NCBI GenBank assembly: GCA_016722465.1
Contig: JADKJC010000001.1
Coordinates: 310,001-374,000, forward strand
From: Chitinophagaceae bacterium
Lineage (GTDB): Bacteria; Bacteroidota; Bacteroidia; Chitinophagales; Chitinophagaceae
Length of the DNA stretch: 64,000 nucleotides
Direction of reading: 5' to 3'
Part shown: one piece after another, positions 1-8,006 of the stretch
Numbering within the stretch: position 1 is the stretch's first letter
Layout of the letters: each line of letters opens with the position of its first letter
Notes under the pieces: model-generated
The model's database searches: none
What the model was told of the DNA's origin: nothing
Seen by the model: the letters and a program-made list of their open reading frames with translations, nothing else
Made by a program: the position numbers and the translations under genes

Positions 1-133
1 AGCAGGCAATGTTTTAATGAACGTACAGAGGCTGGTGAACCAGCATCAACAAGACGAATAAACTTTCACGGGATTATACCAGGACACTGTTTACAACGAA
101 AGATTGAAATCACTAATGCAATAACAACAGCAT
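1..133. other. Window edge, no gene recognised
   Basis: This is the stretch downstream of the siroheme-dehydrogenase/TauE gene. I see only a short palindrome at 31-44 (GCTGGT, two bases, ACCAGC). No open frame or RNA gene is supported. Confidence 0.5.
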
Positions 134-1660
134 CTATAAAAGTTTGGCTAAAATTTTAGCACTCCATATTATTACCAGCACACCCAGCAAAATAAAGGAT
201 GTTTTTCGTGGAAGCTTGCCCGCCAATTTAGCTGCAAGCGGTGCCGCAACAAAACCGCCTATGATCAAGGCAACGATGGTTTGCAAATGTGTAACACCCA
301 GTAATATAAAAAAAGAGAATGCACTTGCCAGCGTAACAAAAAATTCAGTGAGACTTACTGTACCGATAACAAATCTCGGACTGCGGCCATTGGTGATTAA
401 GGTAGTGGTTACAATAGGCCCCCAGCCGCCACCACCAAAAGAGTCCAAAAATCCTCCTGCCCCCGCAAGAGGAATAAAATTTCTGAATTTCTTTTGCGGA
501 TTGAGTTTTCGGAATGCGTTAAATAAAATTTTTACGCCAAGAAACAATGTATAACAAGCCATGATGGGCCGGATATAATTAGAATATTTCTCTCCCAGGA
601 ATACCAGTAAAAAAGCACCCGCAATGGCGCCGATCACACCTGGTATCACCAGTGTTTTAAATAATTTTTTATTTACGTTTCCAAACTTATAGTGGCTGTA
701 GCCAGATGCTCCACTGGCAAACATTTCTGCTGTGTGGATGCTGCCACTGATGGCTGCAGGGTTTACGCCTGTTGAAAGCAATATCGATGCACTCGTAACA
801 CCGTACCCCATACCGAGGGCGCCATCCACCAGTTGTGCAAGAAAGCCAGCCAAAACCATCCAATGAAAGTTTTTATCCAGTGAATGATAGATATTCACTG
901 CGCTGTCAGATATACTGCCCACCGGGATATATGAAAAAAGCAAATGCCCAACAAGCATTAACGCAAATGCTATCGCAGTGTAAGTAGCAATTTTTTGCCA
1001 ATGCTTCCGTTCCGGTTTTTCGCTGTCATCTGTATTTGATACCAGGACTTCGGTTAATTTATTCAGCTTCTTTACTTTCTCTTCAAAACTGCCATTGATA
1101 TTGCTCCTGATCTTCTGAACATTGTCCAGCACATTATCTATCTCATCGGGGATCATATCACTGATCACCTGTTTTATCCGCTTGGCAACAGTGGGAGATT
1201 TTCCATTGGTAGATATGGCAATTTTAAGATTACCTTTTTGCACCACAGAGGATAAATAAAAATCACAGAGCTCAGGCTTGTCTGCCACGTTCACCAGTTT
1301 ACCTTTTTGCCTGGCATCCACACTTACCTGTTCGCTCACAATTTTATCATTCACCGCTGCAATTACAATATCAGCTTCATCAATATCGGAAGATTGATAA
1401 GGCCGCTCGATTAATTCAACATTATATTTCTTTGAAAACTGTTTGATCTCTTCGCTGATTGTTGTAGCTACCAGCTTCACTGTGGCTTCGGGCGAATTTA
1501 GAAGCAGGGCAGTCAACTTTTCATTTCCTACATACCCACCACCTACGATCAATACCGACAAACGCTCCAGTTTGAGGAACACAGGAAACAACTGGTTGCC
1601 TCCACTTGAAGCTGGGTGCGGTTCACTTTTAGGCAACAAAATTTCCTTTTTATCTGTCAT
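134..1660 (-). CDS. Fused precorrin-2 dehydrogenase (siroheme synthase N-domain) and TauE/SafE (TSUP) transporter
   Basis: A 508-residue two-domain protein. Residues about 30-190 match the Met8/CysG N-terminal domain, which oxidises precorrin-2 with NAD and may insert iron to make siroheme: the Rossmann turn VLIVGGGYVG is at 36-45 and the family signature ISTNGKSPTVAK at 149-160. A charged linker leads to a TauE/SafE domain (about 223-508) with repeated hydrophobic segments and the Gly-rich FGGGGWGPIVTTT. That family moves sulfite, sulfate or other anions across the inner membrane. The SUMT domain of full CysG is absent; a separate cobA lies at 23.8-24.6 kb. The gene follows hemL in the same direction but has its own -7 box and a palindrome shared with the sulfate locus. 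Inference: it is a sulfur-controlled branch gene at the end of the haem operon. The domain calls are strong, the transport substrate is not known. Confidence 0.88.
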   Translation of the reverse strand: MTDKKEILLPKSEPHPASSGGNQLFPVFLKLERLSVLIVGGGYVGNEKLTALLLNSPEATVKLVATTISEEIKQFSKKYNVELIERPYQSSDIDEADIVIAAVNDKIVSEQVSVDARQKGKLVNVADKPELCDFYLSSVVQKGNLKIAISTNGKSPTVAKRIKQVISDMIPDEIDNVLDNVQKIRSNINGSFEEKVKKLNKLTEVLVSNTDDSEKPERKHWQKIATYTAIAFALMLVGHLLFSYIPVGSISDSAVNIYHSLDKNFHWMVLAGFLAQLVDGALGMGYGVTSASILLSTGVNPAAISGSIHTAEMFASGASGYSHYKFGNVNKKLFKTLVIPGVIGAIAGAFLLVFLGEKYSNYIRPIMACYTLFLGVKILFNAFRKLNPQKKFRNFIPLAGAGGFLDSFGGGGWGPIVTTTLITNGRSPRFVIGTVSLTEFFVTLASAFSFFILLGVTHLQTIVALIIGGFVAAPLAAKLAGKLPRKTSFILLGVLVIIWSAKILAKLL

Positions 1661-1700
1661 TGTTAAAATACCTACCAGTAGCTGGCAGATCCATAAAAAA

Positions 1701-1708
1701 CAAAAATA
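1701..1708 (-). promoter_or_regulatory. -7 promoter box of the siroheme-dehydrogenase/TauE gene
   Basis: On the minus strand this reads TATTTTTG, matching the Bacteroidota -7 consensus TAnnTTTG. It lies about 40 bases before the start codon. No good -33 box is seen at the usual spacing; the palindrome at 1714-1738 occupies that position. Confidence 0.45.
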
Positions 1709-1713
1709 GGGTT

Positions 1714-1738
1714 TTCCTACTAAAATAGTGGACTAATA
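1714..1738 (-). promoter_or_regulatory. Operator-like palindrome, sulfur regulon site A
   Basis: On the minus strand the core reads AGTCCACTATTTTAGTAGG, an imperfect inverted repeat resembling the sites at 24627-24644 and 29939-29957. It lies just upstream of the -7 box. The form resembles operators of Rrf2-family regulators, but no such regulator gene is in the window, so the binding protein is not known. Confidence 0.4.
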
Positions 1739-1787
1739 GGATAATATTTTGTCTCACTCCTACAGACCAATGACTACAAACTCACAA

Positions 1788-3074
1788 TCAGGCGGTTTCG
1801 TATAAACTTTCTTTTGTTTTGCTGATGGTCTCATCCAGGTCGGCATAGCTGAGTGCATTGTTGAGGAACCAGCTTTCAAATGCGGAAGGGGGAAGATAAA
1901 TACCCCGTTTTAACATGGCGTGGAAATACTTTTTAAACAGTTCGTTATTGGCAGCAGCGGCTGTAGCAAAATCAGTAACTGCATGATCGCTGAAATGAAT
2001 ACTGATCATAGACCCAAACTGGTTGATGATGTAAGGATGGCCCCAGGCTTTCAATACCTCATCCAAACCATTGCGGAGATAAATGGTCTTAGCTTCCAGT
2101 TCTGCATAAATAGCGGGGTTATTTTTTAATTGCGTAAGCATGGTAAAGCCTGCGATCATTGCAATGGGGTTGCCGCTTAAAGTACCTGCCTGGTAAACAT
2201 TACCCAATGGAGCAATGTGCTGCATAATTTCCCTCTTACCACCAAAAGCGCCTACGGGCATGCCGCCACCGATCACTTTACCATAAGTGACAAGGTCGGC
2301 CTTGATGTTTAATTTTTGCTGTGCACCACCTGCTGCCAACCTGAAACCTGTCATCACTTCATCCAGGATAAACACAATGCCCTCTTCATCACAGATCGTT
2401 CTTAACCCTTCTAAAAAACCAGGTGCTGGCAATATACATCCCATGTTGCCTGCAACGGGCTCGGTAATGATCGCAGCTATTTCGTCCTTGTGTTCAGCAA
2501 CTATTTTTTTTACTGCTGCAAGGTCGTTGTATGCGGCGGTCAATGTATCATTGGCTACGCCGGCAGTGATACCTGGTACAGTTTGAATATTAAAAGTAGC
2601 CAACCCGCTTCCTGCCTTCACCAAAAAAGAATCAGCATGTCCATGGTAATGGCCTTCAAATTTGAGGATCTTGTTTCTACCGGTATAACCTCTTGCCAAA
2701 CGAATGGAACTCATACAGGCTTCTGTACCGCTGCTTACCATTCTTACCAGGTCAACATTGGGTACCATGCTGATGATGAGCTCCGCCATTTCAATTTCCA
2801 GTTCGGTTGGTGCGCCAAAAGAAGTAGAGCCCAATGCTTTTTCCTGGATGGCTTTTACTACGGGTTCATAAGCATGGCCAAGGATCATTGGCCCCCAGGA
2901 AGCGATATAATCGATGTACCTGTTTCCATCTGCGTCAAACAAATAAGCTCCTTTGGCGCTTTTCATAAACACCGGCGTTCCGCCCACACTTTTAAATGCC
3001 CTAACGGGAGAGTTTACCCCACCGGGAATTGACTGTTGTGCCCTTTCGAAAAGTTGTTCGCTTTTGGTATACAT
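1788..3074 (-). CDS. hemL: Glutamate-1-semialdehyde 2,1-aminomutase
   Basis: A PLP-dependent cytosolic enzyme that converts glutamate-1-semialdehyde to 5-aminolevulinate, the second step of the C5 haem pathway. The 428 residues are the usual family length. The cofactor lysine is K266 in [19 protein letters not shown], and the N-terminal [12 protein letters not shown] is a family hallmark. It is the last haem gene of the minus-strand operon, downstream of hemB across a 204-base gap filled by a repeat element whose arm abuts the start codon. The start is well placed ([14 protein letters not shown]). Confidence 0.96.
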   Translation of the reverse strand: MYTKSEQLFERAQQSIPGGVNSPVRAFKSVGGTPVFMKSAKGAYLFDADGNRYIDYIASWGPMILGHAYEPVVKAIQEKALGSTSFGAPTELEIEMAELIISMVPNVDLVRMVSSGTEACMSSIRLARGYTGRNKILKFEGHYHGHADSFLVKAGSGLATFNIQTVPGITAGVANDTLTAAYNDLAAVKKIVAEHKDEIAAIITEPVAGNMGCILPAPGFLEGLRTICDEEGIVFILDEVMTGFRLAAGGAQQKLNIKADLVTYGKVIGGGMPVGAFGGKREIMQHIAPLGNVYQAGTLSGNPIAMIAGFTMLTQLKNNPAIYAELEAKTIYLRNGLDEVLKAWGHPYIINQFGSMISIHFSDHAVTDFATAAAANNELFKKYFHAMLKRGIYLPPSAFESWFLNNALSYADLDETISKTKESLYETA

Positions 3075-3287
3075 GGTTGTGAATAGTGAATGGTGAATAG
3101 TGAATGGGATGCTTTTACATAAGCCACTCCGCTGTGTATTTTAATATTCTGATTTGCGATTCATGGATTTTCTGTTGAATAATTATGCAGGCAAATAATG
3201 AAGTATATTTAACAACAGCATTTGTGTTGCCAAACTAAATTAAGTTGGCGTTCACAGAAGCCATTGACAATTCACTAATCACGACAA
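3075..3287. repeat. GTGAAT-type palindromic element between hemB and hemL
   Basis: The left arm at 3075-3108 is a run of GTGAAT units directly next to the hemL start codon. The right arm at 3262-3287 carries the same units inverted (attgac, attcac). The hemB stop codon lies inside the right arm. The roughly 150 bases between the arms hold no convincing gene. Related arms occur at 6796-7297, 8535-8621, 15881-15895, 16622-16640 and 26693-26793. Confidence 0.75.
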
Positions 3288-4253
3288 CAGTTTTACCGCA
3301 TCCTTAGCAAAATACGTTGCAATCAGATCTGCCCCTGCCCTTTTAAATGAGGTCAGTGTTTCCAGTATCGCTTTGTCTTCGTTGATCCAACCTTTTTCTG
3401 CTGCGGCTTTGATCATAGCATACTCACCACTGATATTGTACACACTCACAGGAACAGTTACTGCATTTTTTACTTCTCTTACAATATCCAGGTAAGGCAA
3501 TCCGGGTTTAACCATTACAATGTCGGCACCTTCTTCCACATCCATCAATGCTTCTTTTATTGCTTCAATGCGGTTGCTGTAATCCATCTGGTAAGTTTTC
3601 TTATCTCCAAAGCCAGGGGCAGAATCGAGTGCATCACGAAATGGCCCATAAAAACAAGAGGCATATTTGGCGCTGTAAGCCATAATGCCCGTTTTAGTGA
3701 ATCCACTTTCTTCCAGTCCTTTGCGAATGGCACCGATGCGGCCATCCATCATATCGCTCGGGGCTACCATGTCTGCACCAGCCTCAGCATGACTGATGCT
3801 CATTTTCACCAATGCCTCTACGGTTTCATCATTTACAATTTCTCCATCCTTCACAATACCATCATGGCCGTAGGAAGAATAAGGATCCAGTGCCACATCC
3901 GTCATGATATACATTTCCGGCACTGCATCTTTAATGGCTTTAATGCTGCGTTGCATCAGGCCATCTTTGTTCCAGGCTTCTTTTCCTGTATTGTCCTTTA
4001 ATTCATCTTTTGATTTTACAAAGATCAGGATGCTTTTCAGTCCCATTGCCCACATTTCTTTTACTTCCTTCACCGTTATATCAAGACTGTTCCTGTAATA
4101 ACCGGGCATGGAGGCAATTTGCGTTTTTACGTTTTCTCCTTCGTCGATAAACAACGGAACGATAAAATCATTGGGTGTAAGTATTGATTCCGCCACCATT
4201 GCACGGATGGCTGGTGATTGGCGGAGGATTCTGTTTCTTCTTTGTAAATACAT
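3279..4253 (-). CDS. hemB: 5-aminolevulinate dehydratase (porphobilinogen synthase)
   Basis: It condenses two 5-aminolevulinate molecules to porphobilinogen in the cytosol. The 324-residue length is typical. The two active-site lysines are K196 (MAYSAKYASCFYGPFRDAL) and K249 (DIVMVKPGLPYLDI). The metal-site segment DVALDPYSSYGHDG (119-132) has no cysteines, unlike zinc enzymes, so this should be a magnesium-type HemB. It lies downstream of hemF and an S23-type gene. Repeat arms touch both ends: one contains the stop codon and another begins one base after the start codon. Confidence 0.96.
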   Translation of the reverse strand: MYLQRRNRILRQSPAIRAMVAESILTPNDFIVPLFIDEGENVKTQIASMPGYYRNSLDITVKEVKEMWAMGLKSILIFVKSKDELKDNTGKEAWNKDGLMQRSIKAIKDAVPEMYIMTDVALDPYSSYGHDGIVKDGEIVNDETVEALVKMSISHAEAGADMVAPSDMMDGRIGAIRKGLEESGFTKTGIMAYSAKYASCFYGPFRDALDSAPGFGDKKTYQMDYSNRIEAIKEALMDVEEGADIVMVKPGLPYLDIVREVKNAVTVPVSVYNISGEYAMIKAAAEKGWINEDKAILETLTSFKRAGADLIATYFAKDAVKLLS

Positions 4254-4735
4254 GGTAGATGTATGATTTAGAATGTATGATGTCTGATTCCCTTTGCCAT
4301 CAAACGTTATTTATTTTTTGACTGGTTCAATTTGGCTTTGCTTGTTTTATCGGTAGCCGCGAAAATGGCTGTTAGTTCATTTGCCTCTCTGATAAGCCTG
4401 TCTAATTCTGTTCCGCTTTGCAATCCTGCGTCTTTTACAACTTCTAACCAATAATGGCTTTCATCTGCCTCTTCTAAAACTACTTCAATTTTGTAAACGA
4501 AATCCGCAGAAGACTTCGCCCTTACAGATGCCCGGTAGTTTGCACCGACTGAGCCGGCTGATCTGATCAATTGTCTGGCTGTTTCAAAACCTGCTGCGTT
4601 TTTCGGAAACTGCTCACACAATCTGATAACATCAACATGAAATTTTTTTGTTCGTTGCTGTAATTCCTTTCTATCCATAAGCATGGTTTTAATACCTAAG
4701 GAAATCAGACATCCTGCATCAGCAATCATACATTC
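4254..4735. mobile_element. Candidate inverted-repeat-bounded unit carrying an S23-type gene (between hemF and hemB)
   Basis: The left arm at 4254-4291 begins just after the hemB start codon and contains ATGTATGATTTAG and ATGTATGATGTCTGATT. The right arm at 4699-4735 carries the inverse (aatcagacatc, aatcatacatt) and contains the hemF stop codon. The only gene inside is the four-helix-bundle gene at 4307-4678. A related arm precedes hemJ at 16025-16063. No transposase is present, so mobility is an inference from the boundaries. Confidence 0.5.
4307..4678 (-). CDS. Four-helix-bundle protein (S23 / TIGR02436 type)
   Basis: A protein of about 123 residues starting MDRKELQQRTKKFHVDVIRL. The signature region is ARQLIRSAGSVGANYRAS followed by the helix FVYKIEVVLEEADESHYWLE. 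This family was first known from open frames inside 23S rRNA intervening sequences and is structurally related to the Avd accessory protein of diversity-generating retroelements; its cellular role is unknown. I chose the start at 4678 because the longer open frame only adds residues from the repeat arm and the overlapping hemF end. It sits inside an inverted-repeat-bounded unit and belongs to a different subtype from the copy at 6822-7187. Confidence 0.85.
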   Translation of the reverse strand: MDRKELQQRTKKFHVDVIRLCEQFPKNAAGFETARQLIRSAGSVGANYRASVRAKSSADFVYKIEVVLEEADESHYWLEVVKDAGLQSGTELDRLIREANELTAIFAATDKTSKAKLNQSKNK

Positions 4736-5699
4736 AGCAGGTGTTACTCCGCCGGGCCCATTCATCTTTTTCTTCGTCCGTTGTTTCATTCAGCCAGTCC
4801 CTTGGATGCAAACAGGCTTCCTGCATTTTATATTCGGCCGTACCAAATGCCGGCTGGTAATTGTATTCAAAACGTACTGTTGGCGGCAGACTCATTAATA
4901 TACTTTCAATCCTGCCGTTTGTTTTTAATCCGAATAAAGTGCCCCGGTCGTGCACCAGGTTAAACTCTACATATCTTCCTCTCCTTATTTCCTGCCAGTG
5001 TTTATTTGCTTCCGTATATGCAGCGTGTTTTCTTTTTTCAACAATTGTAATGTAAGCCTCTGCAAAAGCATTACCGCAGCGGTTGCCAAAATTCATCCAG
5101 AAATCAACATCCTGCTTTTCTGTTGCCCGCTGGTAATCGTAAAATATGCCGCCGATTCCCCTGCGCTCTTCATTGCGGTGCCAGTTCACAAAATAGTTAT
5201 CACAGGTGTTTTTAAAAGTTGGATAAAAGGATGGATCAAACTGGTCGCAAACATTTTTATAGGTTTGATGAAAATGCCTGGCATCTTCCTCAAATAAATA
5301 ATACGGTGTAAGATCCGTACCGCCACCAAACCAGCGATCGATCACTTCCTCTTTTTCATTGTACAATTCAAACATGCGGTAATTGCAATGTACCGTTGGC
5401 ACAAAAGGATTCAATGGGTGTATCACCAAACTTAAACCACAGGCAAACCATTTGGCACCGTTGATCTTCAGCTGGGTTTTCATGGCATCCGTTACATCAC
5501 CGAAAACTATTGATGTATTTACGCCGCCTTTTTCAAACACATTGCCATTGGCAATTACTCTCGTCTTGCCTCCACCGCCTTCTGGCCTATCCCATTTATC
5601 TTCAAAAAATATTGCCTTACCATCACAGGCTTCCACTGCAGCACAAATATTGTCCTGCATTTGGTGTATGATTGATATCCAGTGTTCTTTAACAGACAT
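4734..5699 (-). CDS. hemF: Oxygen-dependent coproporphyrinogen III oxidase
   Basis: It converts coproporphyrinogen III to protoporphyrinogen IX using molecular oxygen. The sequence is 321 residues with conserved blocks GGGGKTRVI, VPTVHCNYRMFEL, WFGGGTDLTPYYL, GIGGIFYDY and GRYVEFNLVHDRGT. The family normally ends near PRDWL; here about 17 further residues run into the repeat arm and end in SNTC, so the native C-terminus may have been altered by the downstream insertion. It lies between hemE and the S23-type gene. An oxygen-independent counterpart, hemN, is at 16.9-18.3 kb. Confidence 0.95.
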   Translation of the reverse strand: MSVKEHWISIIHQMQDNICAAVEACDGKAIFFEDKWDRPEGGGGKTRVIANGNVFEKGGVNTSIVFGDVTDAMKTQLKINGAKWFACGLSLVIHPLNPFVPTVHCNYRMFELYNEKEEVIDRWFGGGTDLTPYYLFEEDARHFHQTYKNVCDQFDPSFYPTFKNTCDNYFVNWHRNEERRGIGGIFYDYQRATEKQDVDFWMNFGNRCGNAFAEAYITIVEKRKHAAYTEANKHWQEIRRGRYVEFNLVHDRGTLFGLKTNGRIESILMSLPPTVRFEYNYQPAFGTAEYKMQEACLHPRDWLNETTDEEKDEWARRSNTC

Positions 5700-5706
5700 A
5701 AATAAT

Positions 5707-5772
5707 TCAAAAGTTAAAAGTCAAAATTAAAAAGTGCTCATTTTGACTTTTGATTTTTTACTTTTTACTTTC
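5707..5772. repeat. AAAAGTC-type palindromic repeat between hemE and hemF
   Basis: Two inverted arms (aaaagttaaaagtcaaaa, then cattttgacttttgatttt) fill the 58-base gap. The hemE stop codon lies inside the lower-strand arm, giving the C-terminus ESKK. The layout is like that of the GTGAAT elements but the sequence family differs. Confidence 0.65.
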
Positions 5773-6795
5773 ATACTCTTTCACCGCATCTACAAATGCC
5801 CTCGCATTATCTACCGGTACATTGGGCGTAATACCATGGCCTAAATTGGCAATGTAGTTCTGTACCCCAAATGCATCGATCATTGCCTTCACTTCCTTTT
5901 TGATATCCGGAATAGTGCCCAGCAATTTTGCCGGATCAAAGTTACCCTGTATCGTGATCTTATTTTGTGTTAATTCCCTTGCAAACTGTGGCGTAATGCA
6001 CCAATCGATACCTACACCACTGGCGCTGCTTTCACTGATGTCTTTCAGTGCATACCAGCTTCCTTTCGGAAATAATATTACCGGCACTTCCTCTTTCAAT
6101 GCATCGGCTATCTGGAATAAATAAGGCTGTGCATACAGCTTAAAATCAGCAGGACTCAATGATCCTGCCCAGCTGTCAAATACCTGCACGGTATCAACAC
6201 CTGCTTTTGCCTGGTTTTTTAAATAGCTGATGGTGATGTCGGTGATCTTTTGCAATAACTGGTGCGCCAGCGCAGGTTGCGTATAGGCAAATTGTTTTGC
6301 TTTGTCCCAGGTTTTGCTGCCCTTGCCTTCTACCATATAACAAAGGATGGTCCATGGTGCGCCAGCAAAACCGATCAATGGTACACGGCCGTTGAGTTCT
6401 CTTTTTGTCATAGCCAATGCATCGTACACATACTTCAAACTTTCTTCTGCACCCGTAGTGATCAACGCATCAATATCAGCCTGCGTTTTCATTGTCTTTG
6501 GCAATGATGGGCCCTTGCCTTCTTCCATCAATACTTCCACGCCCATGGCCTGTGGTATCACTAAAATATCGCTGAAGATGATTGCCGCATCTACGCCTAC
6601 CTGATCCACCGGCTGCAATGTTATTTGTGTTGCCAGCTCAGGTGTTTGACAGCGGGTGAAGAAATCATATTTCTCTCTCAGCTTGATGTAGTCGGGTAAA
6701 TACCTGCCGGCCTGGCGCATCATCCACACGGGTGGACGTTCAACAGGTTCGTGACGCAGGGCTCTTAGTAGTAAATCGTTCTTTAATTGTGTCAT
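5758..6795 (-). CDS. hemE: Uroporphyrinogen decarboxylase
   Basis: It decarboxylates the four acetate side chains of uroporphyrinogen III to give coproporphyrinogen III. With the start at 6795 (MTQLKNDLLLRALRHEP) it has 345 residues, the normal size. The N-terminal signature PPVWMMRQAGRYLPDY, the block GFAGAPWTILCYMVEG and the C-terminal NLGHGITPNVPVDN are all present. The frame stays open ten residues upstream to 6825, but those codons come from the repeat arm (MIVHNSLFTT), so I reject that start. It lies downstream of hemD and an S23-type gene. Confidence 0.96.
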   Translation of the reverse strand: MTQLKNDLLLRALRHEPVERPPVWMMRQAGRYLPDYIKLREKYDFFTRCQTPELATQITLQPVDQVGVDAAIIFSDILVIPQAMGVEVLMEEGKGPSLPKTMKTQADIDALITTGAEESLKYVYDALAMTKRELNGRVPLIGFAGAPWTILCYMVEGKGSKTWDKAKQFAYTQPALAHQLLQKITDITISYLKNQAKAGVDTVQVFDSWAGSLSPADFKLYAQPYLFQIADALKEEVPVILFPKGSWYALKDISESSASGVGIDWCITPQFARELTQNKITIQGNFDPAKLLGTIPDIKKEVKAMIDAFGVQNYIANLGHGITPNVPVDNARAFVDAVKEYESKK

Positions 6796-7297
6796 GGTTG
6801 TGAATAGTGAATTGTGAACTATCAATGGGCTGTTTTTGAATCAATGAGTCCACTTAGCATTTTAAAACAGTTGACCATCATTTCTACCAATTTATTAGAA
6901 TCATAATTATTTAAATATTCCAAATCTTTTGTAACATCCAACGCTGCATCAATTTCAATGATTGAACCTCGTGAAATTTCAAAATATCTTTTCCTTTCAA
7001 CTTCAGATCTTCTTGAAGAACCTTCCGCAATATTCAGGTGAACTGATAATGCAGCCCTTCTTATCTGTGAGATCATTCCAAACTTCTCATCAGAAGGCAG
7101 GATTTTGGTAAGCTTATAACATTCAAGAACAAATGTTCTTGAAAAAGTATAAATATTCAGTTTTTGGTGATTTAAGGAAAGAAACATAGACTAATTTTTA
7201 GTTAAACGTATACCCTAAAATTATCTAATTCATACCTTAATTCATAATACTCCCCATTCACAATTCACTATTGACGATTCACCATTCACCCTTCACG
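6796..7297. mobile_element. Candidate inverted-repeat-bounded unit carrying an S23-type gene (between hemD and hemE)
   Basis: The left arm at 6796-6829 (GTTGTGAATAGTGAATTGTG and onward) begins one base after the hemE start codon. The right arm at 7253-7297 is its inverse (cccattcacaattcactatt and onward) and contains the hemD stop codon. The single gene inside is the S23-type gene at 6822-7187, whose own stop lies in the left arm. The layout matches the unit at 4254-4735, but the arm sequence is of a different family. No transposase is present. Confidence 0.55.
6822..7187 (-). CDS. Four-helix-bundle protein (S23 / TIGR02436 type)
   Basis: A 121-residue helical protein. The family signature is QIRRAALSVHLNIAEGSSRR followed by RYFEISRGSIIEIDAALDV. 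This is the IRRA/NIAEG subtype, different from the LIRSAGSVGANYRA subtype at 4307-4678, so the two are not a simple recent duplication. The stop codon lies in the repeat arm and the last residues (SKTAH) are repeat-derived. The gene lies inside the haem operon in the same direction and may be co-transcribed, but a role in haem synthesis is not implied. Confidence 0.88.
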   Translation of the reverse strand: MFLSLNHQKLNIYTFSRTFVLECYKLTKILPSDEKFGMISQIRRAALSVHLNIAEGSSRRSEVERKRYFEISRGSIIEIDAALDVTKDLEYLNNYDSNKLVEMMVNCFKMLSGLIDSKTAH

Positions 7298-8006
7298 AAA
7301 AATACTCTATCATCTTCGCCACCAAATTTTCTTTTCCCGGTTCATCGCTGATGATGATCTTGTTCGTGGTGTATTTCCTGATTTCGTTTGCTGTAGTATT
7401 ACCAATTGCAAAGAGAATTGTTTTCCCCGGCACTTTATTTTTACTGAAAAAACTCTGCACAGCACTCGGGCTGAAAAACAAAATCCCGAAATACTCCCTG
7501 TCAATTTTATGCGGCGTAGCAATAGTCTGGTACACCACAATCTCGTTTACTTCAATATCATGTTGCTTCAATATATCCGGCAACTCATCCCTGCGCTGGT
7601 CGCCACAAAAAAAGATCACTTCATCTGTAATGCGGTCTTCTGCGATCAACTCTGCCAATGATGCCGCATCGCTGTCCGTACCTGCAACCTTTTCTTCACC
7701 GAAATATGCTTTCACCAATTTTCCGGTGGCAGTACCGATGGAATAAATAGACCAGTCGGGCTGATGCCCGTCTAAAAAAATGGTGACCGCATCCACTGCA
7801 TTCATGCTGGTAAAAACAACAGTGGCTATTTCTGTAGAAGCCAGTTCAATTTCCTGCTGTACTTCTACCGATAAAATACTTTCTGTATCAATGAATGATT
7901 GTTCTGTGATTTCTATTCCAACTGCAGCAGCTTCATCAATGAGTGATGAAGGCAACGGACGTGTACATAATATCGGGATCTTATTTTGCTGCATTGATCC
8001 CGTCAA
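7293..8006 (-). CDS. hemD: Uroporphyrinogen-III synthase
   Basis: It closes and inverts ring D of hydroxymethylbilane to form uroporphyrinogen III, the branch point to haem and siroheme. The sequence is 237 residues; the family is poorly conserved but position and blocks such as ILCTRPLPSSL, VVFTSMNAVDAV and ILFFSPSAVQSFF fit. It overlaps the hemC end by 14 or 26 bases depending on whether MQQNK (7994) or MTGSMQQNK (8006) is the start; MQQNK is the more natural one. The stop codon falls inside a repeat arm. Confidence 0.92.
   Translation of the reverse strand: MTGSMQQNKIPILCTRPLPSSLIDEAAAVGIEITEQSFIDTESILSVEVQQEIELASTEIATVVFTSMNAVDAVTIFLDGHQPDWSIYSIGTATGKLVKAYFGEEKVAGTDSDAASLAELIAEDRITDEVIFFCGDQRRDELPDILKQHDIEVNEIVVYQTIATPHKIDREYFGILFFSPSAVQSFFSKNKVPGKTILFAIGNTTANEIRKYTTNKIIISDEPGKENLVAKMIEYFS

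Noticed and set aside
2490..3032. Plus-strand open frame opposite hemL
   Set aside because: It is antisense to a clearly conserved enzyme, has no family features and follows from its codon use.
4679..4789. Upstream extension of the first S23-type gene into hemF
   Set aside because: The extra residues are antisense-like readings of the repeat arm and of the hemF end; the family starts at MDRKEL.
6796..6825. Upstream extension of hemE to 6825
   Set aside because: The extra ten residues are encoded by the GTGAAT repeat arm, and the family N-terminus begins at MTQLKN.
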